Part shown: piece by piece, positions 11,031 to 18,949 of the stretch
Layout of the letters: the number at the start of each line of letters is the position of its first letter
Numbering within the stretch: the stretch's first letter is position 1
Origin: Anthoceros angustus
Taxonomy: Eukaryota > Streptophyta > Anthocerotopsida > Anthocerotales > Anthocerotaceae
Length of the DNA stretch: 27,712 bases
Assembly (NCBI GenBank): GCA_010909165.1
Contig: VJWM01000376.1
Coordinates: forward strand, 1-27,712
Reading direction: 5' to 3'
Made by a program: the position numbers and the translations under genes
The notes under the pieces: generated by a model
Told to the model about the DNA's origin: nothing
Databases searched by the model: none
What the model saw: only the letters and a program-made list of their open reading frames with translations

Positions 11031-11739
11031 GTAGGTTCCAAATTTGGTATTGGCGGATTTTGGCTTTGTGGCGGTGTCCTTGTGATGATTTGGAGGTTTT
11101 TGGTTTTCGATCACTGGCGGGGGCTTTTGGCTCGATTCTGGCTCTTCTGCTGGTGTTCTGCGGTAATCGATGATGGTGCCCGAGTCTGAGGTTAATTTTG
11201 TCTACAAGTTACATTTGGTATGAGGGGTTTGTTTTGCTCCTCGCTTGGCAAGGGAGGCTATTTTGATCTATGGAGGATGAGGTTCGGCTTCTCTTAGTAT
11301 CATTTTTTTCTCAATTTGCGGTTTCAAAATAAAGCGTGATTTTTTTCACAAAATAAAAACCATGCTCCCGCTTAACGGATGAGTCCACCCCAATACCTAT
11401 TAGAACTCACGATGTCTCATTTGAGGAAGCCAATGTGCCTTTTCCAAGAGGCACTTATGTAGTTATTTGGGTTTCTTCCTTCTAGCGAGGAAATTGCAAG
11501 ATATATATTAATACATATTTATTTATAGATCATTAGGCGATGCAGCCATGAGGCTATGATGCCTCTATTTACATTTTTTTTCACCAGCAATGCTTGCAGT
11601 AGATTTTTCAAATTCCTAATTCTAATATTATAATAGCGAAAGAGGTTTTGGTCCTATGGAGCTTGTTGTGGTGTATATTAATACATATAGACCACAATAA
11701 GTGCATTTAAAACCCTACAATTTGGAAAGTCTACATTTT

Positions 11740-12115
11740 AGATAAGCCTATGGAGGTAGTTCTAGATGGAACATACATCCAAGATAAAGTCGCCAAGTTG
11801 AAGAGATGTGGCAAAACATTAAAACAAGGTCCTCATTTCAAGACACTATCACCAAGTCATTCAAATACCTTGATGGAGCTAGCCCTAAATGGAACACATA
11901 CCCAAAGACGAAGGCCCCTTAACAATCATCAAGTATTTATGATAACCTTGTGGAGTTTGCTCGAGAAAACAAACGCTCAAGCACGCTTCCTTGAAGAGAG
12001 TAGGTTCCCATTATAACATTGTACCACCAAGTATGTCAAATCACCTTGTGGAGTGTGACCGAGAGGAACATATGCACAAGTACAAAGTCCTTGAAGAAAC
12101 TAGGTCAAATACCTA
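11740..12115 (+). repeat. Degenerate ~105-bp tandem periodicity, once protein-coding?
   Basis: Three to four diverged units share the pattern 'ccaagt..tcaaat.ccttgtggag...gaggaacata..cacaag.acaaagtccttgaagaa.agg'. Translated in shifting frames, the units give related peptides: 'NTLMELALNGTHTQ', 'LWSLLEKTNAQARFLEESR' and 'NHLVECDREEHMHKYKVLEE'. This suggests a former repeat protein with ~33-35 residue units. The same stretch is present at 23082-23395 and 25900-26340. No complete frame survives. Confidence 0.4.
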
Positions 12116-12224
12116 CAATCAAACTTGGGTAGGTACCCATCCATTATTCTTCCGTTGACGTGAAGAGTCAAGGGTATCAAATTTGAGGTTGGTATATTAT
12201 CCTAGCATTATTCTAAAATGTCGA

Positions 12225-12488
12225 GATAAGAAAGGTAATTTCAAAGAAAAATAGAAGTGTAGGAGAGGGGACAATGTGTGTGGGGGGTAACTAGTGGAGA
12301 AAGTGATTGGGAGCAGAGAGTATGGGGTGCAAGAAGAAAAGAAAAGGAAGGAGGGACAAGATTTATGAGTAAAAGGAAATATTATAAAATAGAAATAGAT
12401 TGAAAAAATAAAACATAAAATATGGAAAAGAGTGAAAAGATAGAAGATAAAAAGAAAAAAGAAAAAGTGAAGAAGATATCAAACAAAA
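12225..12488 (+). repeat. Purine-rich (A/G) tract upstream of the peptide gene
   Basis: About 260 bp that are overwhelmingly A and G on the plus strand, ending ~125 bp before the TATA box. It is kept in all three copies of the block (23398-23664 and 26380-26645). Open frames on the opposite strand here are compositional (Phe/Ser/Leu-rich) and not genes. Confidence 0.7.
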
Positions 12489-12614
12489 AATTTGAATACC
12501 TAGTTGAAATCTTCTTTGATATTATGTATTGAAGAAGAATAAAGTCATTGAATTTAGGTAACATGGATCGACAAGAAAAAGATTGTATATCGAGAAATAA
12601 ATGAGTTTGTTCTC

Positions 12615-12622
12615 TATATATG
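12615..12622 (+). promoter_or_regulatory. TATA box of peptide-precursor gene A
   Basis: TATATATG in 'ttctctatatatgtacaag', ~300 bp upstream of the ATG. It is conserved at 26773-26780 in copy B. A start near 12650 would give a leader that includes the intron described next. Confidence 0.6.
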
Positions 12623-12692
12623 TACAAGTCCTCTCATCACAATTTCACATATTTGACTGCACTTGCTATCTCGTGAGTTATTCTCTTATTAG

Positions 12693-12906
12693 GTACATTT
12701 GTTTAGGTTTGATTGTAGTAGATTTGCTTAGGTTTGATTGTAGTAGATTTGCTTAGGTTTGATTGTGATATTGCTCTTAGATTTGCTTAGATGTGATTGT
12801 AATTTTGGTCTTAGACTTGTTGTGCATTGAAATGGGTAGAGTATTGGCGAAGATCTTTTGTATAGAAAATGTAATCGATTGCTTGATGTTGCTTGGTTTT
12901 GTGTAG
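12693..12906 (+). other. Probable 5'-UTR intron with enhancer-like motif
   Basis: A plausible donor (AG|GTACAT at 12693; an alternative GTGAGT lies at 12673) and acceptor (TTTTGTGTAG| ending 12906) bracket T-rich sequence just 9 nt before the ATG. Inside, a 23-27-bp unit 'gatttgcttaggtttgattgtag' repeats about three times. The word TTAGATTTG at 12777-12785 is an exact match to the plant intron-mediated-enhancement consensus TTNGATYTG. Copy B has two exact matches (26883-26891 and 26918-26926). Confidence 0.5.
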
Positions 12907-12915
12907 CTAGAGAAA

Positions 12916-13521
12916 ATGGCGACATCTATGGGATTTGGACGATCTTTCCTTGCTATTTTCCTTGCTCTTCTACTCATGTTTCCAAGCATATTGCTAGGCG
13001 TACTTAGGGAGTCACTTGAACGTCAAGAGGATAGATATATTGATGACATATTGAGGGCTCCACGAAAACCGCCTAGTGGTCCTAGCCCAATGAGCCGTGG
13101 ATGCCTCCTCTAGATCCAAAGGTGATTGTTCGAGGAGACGAAGGCATCTTGAGGGCTCCTAGAAAACCACCTAGTGGTGCTAGCCACAGTAATGAGCCCG
13201 GGATGCCTCCTCTCGATGTAGAGAAAGTGACTGCTCAAGGAGACGACGCATCTTGAGGGCTCCAAGAAAACCACCTAGCGGTGCTAGCTCCGGCAATGAG
13301 CCGGGATGCCTCCTCTAGAGGCAAAGAAAGTAAGGGCACAAAGGCATCTTGAGAGCTCCAAGAAAACCACCTAGTGGTGCTAGCCACGGCAATGAGCCCG
13401 GGATGCCTCCTCTAGATCCAAGGTGACTCTTGAGGAGACGACGCATCTTGAGGGCTCCACGAAACCACCTAGCGGTGCTAGCCCTGGCAATGAGCCTGGG
13501 ATGCCTCCTCTAGATCCATAG
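12916..13521 (+). CDS. Secreted precursor with five tandem APRKPPSG(A/P)S peptides
   Basis: The ATG at 12916 opens a signal peptide (about residues 1-28, core 'FLAIFLALLLMFPS', likely cut after the small residues of 'SILLG'). An acidic linker 'ERQEDRYIDD' follows, then five units starting at about 13051, 13149, 13253, 13349 and 13448 (96-104 bp each). Each unit encodes 'ILRAPRKPPSG', then A-S or P-S, then usually 'NEPGMPPLD', and an acidic spacer such as 'QGDD'. The first unit reads 'RKPPSGPSP', which resembles the CLE core; PPSG also recalls IDA and PIP peptides. Taken literally, the frame stops at 13113. Later units are displaced by small indels (for example CCC to CC in unit 3, AAAA to AAA in unit 5). 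The last unit ends naturally in 'PPLDP' plus TAG at 13521. The 606-bp span equals 202 codons. It is a candidate hormone-like poly-peptide precursor, family unassigned. It may be real with sequencing errors, or a pseudogene. Confidence 0.6.
13051..13521 (+). repeat. Five tandem ~100-bp units encoding the peptide
   Basis: Units begin with 'ttgagggctcc'. All share 'aaaccacctag.ggtgctagc', 'aatgagcc.gggatgcctcctct' and, between units, 'gaggagacgacg'. Conservation is highest over the codons for APRKPPSG and NEPGMPP and lower in the spacer, as in a precursor whose repeated peptide is the product. Confidence 0.8.
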
Positions 13522-14326
13522 AGAGTCATTTTTCAACTTGTCGGTATTGAGTGTAGAAGTAATGGCTCATACAAGGCACAAGTGGGAATTATAATGTGCA
13601 TATGTCGTTCACCCTTGGACACCCTTTTTGTTGGGAAGGTGTGGTATTGAAACGGGGAGATATTTTCTTGTCGTATATTTATTGAAGAATTTAACTGAAC
13701 TTATTATGTTAACAATAAACAATAATTCGGATTTACTAACTATTGATCTTTTTGATGTCAATACGACATTAAAGGGAATGTGTTACTGACCCCATCATTT
13801 CACTCCGGGAACAAGGATGTGGAAATGCATGTCACACCATTTGGTCTACACCTGTGGCTTTAGCTGCATCTGATACGAAGACGATCCCCAGACTGATGGG
13901 CCCCATTGCATATAGCACGATCATTGCATATAGCACCAGCCCAAGTGAGAGGGATGGGAGAAAAGTGATAGCAAGCCTGTCTACACAGCACCAAGCAGCA
14001 GGTGGAATTGAAGGACAAGACTACCGCACCAGTGTGAATACGCAAGTTTACTGAGGAGTGGCAGAAATGGTCATGTGCAGCAACTTTCAGGCAGCATAAT
14101 CCCACAACTGAACACCCTCAGCAGAGCTGAGGCTTGGCAGGTAGCTGGAAACCAGTGAGCACTGCATCTTGCAGCATGATAGACCCGAGCTCGCGATGGA
14201 GAAAGAATTAGGACACAGGACTTAGAATATCTAGGAGATTGGAGACACAGGGTAGCCGCAAAAACCCCTTAGGTTGAAAGGTCCTCTCATGTTACAGCAC
14301 ATTGGTATGCCAAAAAATGAACCTAC
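13522..14326. other. Intergenic region, probably including the CPN20 3' UTR
   Basis: No coding feature can be supported. A small tandem duplication 'attgcatatagcac' lies near 13906-13937. The ~450 bp next to 14327 are the likely 3' UTR of CPN20 on the minus strand. The frames at 13854-14054 (plus) and 13860-14105 (minus) lack any motif. Confidence 0.5.
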
Positions 14327-15489
14327 CTAGCTCAGCACCGCGAGGACATCTGAAGCCCTCAGGACAACGTATTGGGTCCCATCCTTTCCTTTGAAGTCGT
14401 TTCCTGCATACTTGAGTACAAAACGCTGTTGCCAGAGGAGATCTGCAACGGCTTCCGCACACCGTCTTCACCGAGAGGTCCAGGCCCAGACGCTACAACC
14501 TGCTCACAATCGCAAAACAGAAACCAGATAGAATTCAGTTCAGCATCACAATTCCAATACCGGGCAGGTAGCTAGGGTTTTAGCTTACTCACGGTCCCAA
14601 TGACAGGCTTCTCCTTGGCACTGTCTGTGAGCAACACCCCGCCCGCTGTTTTGTCCTCTGCTTCTTGAATCTGACATCCGCAGAGGCGTGAGCGGGCCCC
14701 GAGCACAAAGATAGTGTAAAAGAGAAGATTCTGCTGATACATCACCTTAATGAGCACTCTGTCGTTCAGAGGCTGCAAATCCTTGATGTCATCAGTTTGC
14801 AGAAGCCCGACAATATCATCTTCCTTCAGCAAGAGGTGGTCTTCGCCGTTGAACTCCACCTCTGTTCCAGCGTACTTCGAGTACACAATGGAGTTACCGG
14901 TCTGCGCAGATAACGGATTATTCCCCCGGAAGCTACAGCCAACAGGTTTAAGGATATCCAAGCCAGCAGCAGCAGATTGACTGGGGATCCGAGTTCGGCT
15001 TAGGGCTGCACAAGCGAATGAATGGAATCCAACCTGAACGCTGAGTGCAACCTTTTTGTCGCCGAATGTCTTCCCGTCCCCGACGGCAACAACTTCGCCA
15101 CCTTGAGGCTTGGTCTGAGCAGTGGTCGGGAGAAGAATTCCGCCGCTTGTCTTCTCCTCAACAGTCTCGATCTTCACCAGAATACGGTCTCCCAGCGGCT
15201 TCAAGGTTTTGAACTGATGCAACAAAACAGATAGTGACAATCCTTCCGACACTGCAGAACACTCGAGATTGCCGCAGCTCGCCAATCAAGCAAAATTAGG
15301 TTTCTGTCGCCAAACCTTAGGCGCCACTGCAGTGGCGGCTCTGACGCACCCGCCGTTGCATCGTCGACGCAATGGAACCAGAGGCAGTTGAATGCGCACA
15401 GGTGTGGCCTGTCGCAAGCCCTCGAACGAGCTAATGCTCCAGGTTGCCGACGCCTGCAGAGGCGAGCGCAGCTGGGAACAGGCAGCCAT
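14327..15489 (-). CDS. CPN20: Chloroplast co-chaperonin CPN20 (double GroES), five exons
   Basis: Co-chaperonin that caps Cpn60 in the plastid stroma and helps fold imported and plastid-made proteins. It carries two GroES domains in tandem. Exons on the minus strand are 15489-15316, 15213-15034, 14901-14746, 14670-14593 and 14499-14327, all with GT...AG introns of 102, 132, 75 and 93 bp. Exon 1 encodes the transit peptide ('MAACSQLRS...', 'SSFEGLR', then 'VRAATAVAPK'). Domain 1 has 'LKPLGDRILVKI', the mobile loop 'TSGGILLPTTAQTKPQGGEV' and 'YSKYAGTEVEF'. Domain 2 has 'LNDRVLIK', 'TAGGVLLT', 'EKPVIGT' and, after the break, 'YAGNDFKGKDG'. The start at 15489 fits family N-termini (MAA..QL). One base is missing in exon 5 near 14413-14416 ('VLYS|KYAG'). 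With it restored the protein is 253 aa, the usual length for this family. Sequencing error is as likely as mutation. Confidence 0.93.
14413..14416 (-). other. One-base frameshift in the last CPN20 exon
   Basis: The family motif V-L-Y-S-K-Y-A-G needs nine bases where eight are present between the TAC and the AAG codons. Everything on both sides is conserved, including the stop, so the lesion is isolated. Confidence 0.85.
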
Positions 15490-15571
15490 CGACATTGCCG
15501 GAAGGATCACAAGCACCGATACGTACAGCAGGAGCACCTCCTGAAAAAGGAGGAGGTGTCGAAGTTTCCAG

Positions 15572-16107
15572 AACTCAGTAGGGGTATTCCATCCTCACAC
15601 CATTTGCAGGGCAAACGGATATTATGTAAGTTTGTTGTAAGGAAATTGGAGAGAACTCAGTAGGGGTATTCCATCCTTACACCATTTGCAGGGCAAATGG
15701 ATATTATGTAAGTTTGTAGTAAGGAAAGAGGAGAGAACTTGGTAGGGGTATTCCATCTCACACCACCCTGCAAATGGATATTATGTAAGTTTGTAGTAAG
15801 GAAAGAAGAGAGAACTCAGTAGGGTATTCCATCCTCACACCACCTGCAAATGGATATTATGTAAGTTTGTAGTAAGGAAAGAGGAGAGAACTCGTAGGAG
15901 TATTCCATCCTCACACTATTTGCAGGGCAAACGGATATTATGTAATTTTGTAGTAAGGAAAGAGAACTCGGTAGGGGGTATTCCATCCTCATACCATTTG
16001 CAGGGCAAACGAATATTATGTAAGTTTGTAGTAAGGAAAGAGGAGAGAACTCAGTAGGGGTATTCCATCCTCACACCATTTGCAAGACAAATGGATATTA
16101 TGTAAGT
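15572..16107 (-). repeat. Minisatellite, seven ~75-83-bp units, between two divergent genes
   Basis: Seven head-to-tail units start with 'aactc.gtaggggtattccatcctcacacca' and end with 'ggatattatgtaagtttgtagtaaggaaagaggagag'. Units differ by a few substitutions and short deletions (units 3 and 4 lose 'tttgcaggg'). They fill the space ~80 bp upstream of the CPN20 start codon on one side and ~240 bp upstream of a plus-strand gene on the other, so they form the bulk of the shared promoter region. Confidence 0.9.
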
Positions 16108-16258
16108 TGTAACAAAATGCAAAGGCGAGAGCAAGAGAGACTTCGCGTGTTCAGAACAGGTGTCTATAAATTAATGAAAAGAGTCTTAAGTATAAAACTA
16201 GTGTCGGTTCATAATTAACTAAACATTAACTAGCTTGCATAAATAACTGTGCTGTATT

Positions 16259-16268
16259 TTATATATAA
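16259..16268 (+). promoter_or_regulatory. TATA box of the 16.3-kb plus-strand gene
   Basis: 'ttatatataa' lies ~80 bp upstream of the ATG at 16347. A transcription start near 16290 would coincide with the C-rich pyrimidine leader. Confidence 0.5.
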
Positions 16269-16287
16269 CGACGATAATTATTGAACA

Positions 16288-16317
16288 CCTCCCCTCCCCT
16301 CCCCTCTCCTCCTCCCC
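16288..16317 (-). other. G-quadruplex-capable G tracts (i-motif on the other strand)
   Basis: Four runs of four cytosines (16291-16294, 16296-16299, 16301-16304, 16314-16317) make the minus strand a canonical four-tract G4 motif. It lies in the predicted leader of the small membrane-protein gene, so the transcript itself is C-rich. Confidence 0.6.
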
Positions 16318-16346
16318 GTAAACAAAGCACACTGAGAGAACAGAAT

Positions 16347-16673
16347 ATGCGCACAATGACAAGCTCCTTCTCACAACTCCTCGCACTGTGCGCCTTCACG
16401 ATTGCAATATACCTACTGTATCAACATGGAGTGGAAGAGCAGCGCATGCGCAAAAGAAAAACGAGAAGCAGGACGCCAGGGCACGAACAACAACGGAACA
16501 CACCACGGGAGTACACAACCGAGCAGAGGTATTGCATAGCTAACTGGGAGCTGCGATTCCTTATGTCAGTGGCCATAACATACATGACTAGTGAGATTGG
16601 AAGTTGGAGTGAGGAGGCGCTAGCAGAGCAAATGAAGCAAGCTGCCGCCAAGCCACTGCCTCCAGATGAATAG
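16347..16673 (+). CDS. Small (108-aa) N-terminally anchored membrane protein, unknown family
   Basis: The first ATG after the predicted transcription start opens a 108-codon frame. The N-terminus has one hydrophobic segment (about residues 9-24, 'LLALCAFTIAIYLLYQ'). It is followed by a very basic linker ('RMRKRKTRSR') and a moderately hydrophobic, amphipathic C-terminal half ('YCIANWELRFLMSVAITYM', then 'SEEALAEQMKQAA'). This suggests an organelle or endomembrane signal anchor with a positively charged stop-transfer side. A TATA box and a pyrimidine-rich leader precede it, and it diverges from CPN20 across a minisatellite. No intron is needed. I do not recognise the family. The same frame is open upstream to 16281 through a TTG, but with no ATG there. 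Confidence 0.5.
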   Translation: MRTMTSSFSQLLALCAFTIAIYLLYQHGVEEQRMRKRKTRSRTPGHEQQRNTPREYTTEQRYCIANWELRFLMSVAITYMTSEIGSWSEEALAEQMKQAAAKPLPPDE

Positions 16674-16813
16674 CGCACATGATTCAAATGCAGCGATAAC
16701 CGTTTAGGTAATAGTAGGAGCTTCTTCCACAATATCCTGCAGCATAGTTGGCCTGCAAATCTGCCAATGACTGTGGAGCACATATTTGTATGCAGGATGC
16801 CAGCAAAAAACAG

Positions 16814-17592
16814 TCATGGCTGATGCAAAGGGCAAGCCCTAAGTCCCATGGATTCCATGTGGAAATAGTGCTTGTGCTTGGGTAGGTGCTTAGTAAGGAG
16901 GTCCGCAATATTGTCATATGTAGAAACATACTGAATCTTCACAATCCTCCTTTCCACATAGTGTCGAACAAAGTGGTGATGTACCTCTATATGCTTGGTA
17001 CAAATGTGAAAACGCGGATTTGCGACCAAGGCTATAGTAGACATATTGTCGCAATAGATTGTGGTAGGGTTAGACTGCTTGAAACCTAAACCCAGGAGAA
17101 AACTTCTCTCCCATTCTGCTTCTTTTGCTGAGTCTGTCAGGGCCTTATATTCAGCCTTAGTAGAGGATAGTGCAAACAAACCCTTGCTTCTCAGAGCTCC
17201 AATAAACAGCTGCATGTGCCATGGTAAAGCAATAAGCAAATATACTACGACGTATCTCAGGGTCTGTGGCCCAATCTGCATCGGCATAACCACATAAGGT
17301 GAGAGCATCTTCACCTCCTTGAAAGCACAGGCCATATTTAACAGTCCCCTTTAAATATCTGAGAACTCTTATGACTGCTGCCATGCTCTCTGCCTGGATT
17401 TTTGTCAATGCCTTGTACCACTCCCTAGCACTCTGTTTAAGTGCATAAATTGTCTTCTTCAATCGACATACTCAATTTGGGTGTTCAGGGTCCAAAAAAC
17501 CTTCAGGCTTCTCCATGTAGATATCTTCTTTGAGTTTCCCATACAAGAATGCGGTATGGACATCCATTTGCTGTAGATCCCACGCATTTGCT
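16814..17592 (-). pseudogene. Ty1/copia retrotransposon pol remnant (RT + RNase H)
   Basis: Read on the minus strand from 17592: 'QQMDVHTAFLYGKLKEDIYM' (the copia reverse-transcriptase start), 'KKTIYALKQSAREWYKAL', then a jump straight to 'RVLRYLKGTVKYGL', 'GYADADWA', 'SSTKAEYKAL', 'YCDNMSTIALV', 'HIEVHHHFVR' and 'ADLLTKHLPK', ending at a stop at 16814. The central part of the reverse transcriptase, including the catalytic YVDD region, is deleted between 'ALTKIQ' and 'AESMAAV'. There is a stop after 'DPEHPN' near 17464 and a frameshift near 17200. The 5' part of pol is cut off by the CACTA end at 17593. No LTR pair is visible. It is inactive. Confidence 0.92.
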
Positions 17593-18769
17593 CACTACTA
17601 GGAAAACCAGCACTTTACTACCCCTTCAAAACTAGAGAGAGGCGGTTTTTAGATGTCTGTTCGTATTACAACGGGGGTTTTCAGTCCATGTATTATTTTT
17701 GTATAGATTTTAGCACTTTACAACATGGGTTTGATGTTTTACAATGTGGGGTATTTTTTTATGGTATATTTTGACAACGTGGTACTCTTTAGGAGCTTTT
17801 ACAAAGAGGATTTGCAAGATTACAACAAACTATAGTTTTCAACATGGGGTTTATACAACGCGGGCTGCCATAATTACAACACAATGTCTATTTACAACGA
17901 TAGCGGGTTACTCGGGGTTTATAACGTCGTCAACTCTAATTACAACACGGTGTCTTTTACAACATTGGCTCATGTTTAACAAAATGATTTTACAACAACA
18001 GAATACGCTTTTTACAATGGGGCTTCTTTTACAGCAATAGCTTCAATTTTACAACACATGAATGTATATTTACAACACAATATTTTATTTTTAAAATATT
18101 TCTAATTTAGCTTTGTAATTTGCATAGTAAAGAGTTTCTGTTGTATAGGGCCACGTCCATTTTACAACTAGGGTCATTATAATTTTAAATAATTTAGATT
18201 TCTCCTTGTAACTTGCATTGTAAAATGTAGATGTTGTAAAATTATCCATCTTTTTTACAACAAGTATCAATAAAATAATTTCATAATCAAAATTTCAATT
18301 TTAAACCACATTGTAAATCGTGGGACATAGTTTGCTAGTGCAATGTTTCGTCTTCTTACAACACTTTCTTTTTCTTAACTAATGAACTTAAAGGTTTTAA
18401 ACAAACCGTTTTACAAGAGATCAAACTCAAAGAGAGTGTATGGGTTACATGGACAAGCTATTAAAGCTGGAACCACTAACAGAATGTACTTATTCTTTCT
18501 AAAAAAAGTCATTTTCCTCGTGCACTAGTCCCGACAACCATCTTATTGTCATAGAGATCCATCGACGGATGGGCCGCACTTGCGGACGTGAAGTGGTGCT
18601 GGGCTTATTCAACATAGTAAAAAAATAAGGACATGGAGGTAGTACCGTAGTGAAAAAATAAAGACGTAGAGGTGATGTTGTGGTTAATCTACAAGATAAA
18701 TCAAGTAGCATTTACTACTTAAATGAATGACATGAGCTGCACAAATGTTCACTTGCCTGAAGGCTTCCC

Positions 18770-18850
18770 GTATCATAGTGTCCTACGGAGGAGATGGGTT
18801 TCGAGCTCCCACCCCCGTACACTCTACCATTAGGCTCCACCACTCCAGTA
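18770..18850 (-). other. tRNA-like segment, possible SINE head
   Basis: The minus strand reads 'ggagcctaatggtagagtgt' (A-box-like), then 'gagctcgaaaccc' (one mismatch from the B-box GTTCGANNCC). The spacing between the boxes is short. It resembles the 5' part of plant tRNA-derived SINEs, but no 3' tail or target-site duplication was identified. It cannot fold as a complete tRNA. Confidence 0.3.
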
Positions 18851-18949
18851 ACTCATTGCTTGGAACTTATGAATTTTCATTAATTTTATTAGAATTTTAA
18901 ACTGCGAAACGAGTTTAAAATTATTTGTCCAGATGTTAGACTTGAGTGC

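Larger units (their letters stand above)
9533..13521 (+). repeat. Duplicated block A carrying the peptide-precursor gene
   Basis: About 4 kb whose parts recur at 23078-27210. The piece 9533-9594 matches 24174-24226 directly, 9896-10815 matches about 24228-25139 inverted, and 11003-13075 matches 25142-27205 directly. A third partial copy matches 11908-12488 at 23078-23664 and the start of the peptide gene at 23943-24173. Segments 9595-9895 and 10816-11002 occur only here, exactly at the ends of the inverted piece. The block holds, in order, a LINE-like fragment, AT-rich sequence, a degenerate 105-bp periodicity, a purine tract and the peptide gene with its promoter. Confidence 0.75.

Noticed and set aside
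12382-12627. Phe/Ser-rich minus-strand frames over the purine tracts (also 23386-23664 and 26368-26643)
   Set aside because: They are the pyrimidine-strand reading of an A/G tract. They shift frame between copies and have no protein motif.
15388-15663. A 91-codon plus-strand frame overlapping CPN20 exon 1 and the minisatellite
   Set aside because: It is antisense to a well-supported exon and runs into repeat units; no motif.
15572-16107. CRISPR-like array
   Set aside because: Units are contiguous 75-83-bp repeats with no distinct spacers, in plant DNA; it is a minisatellite.
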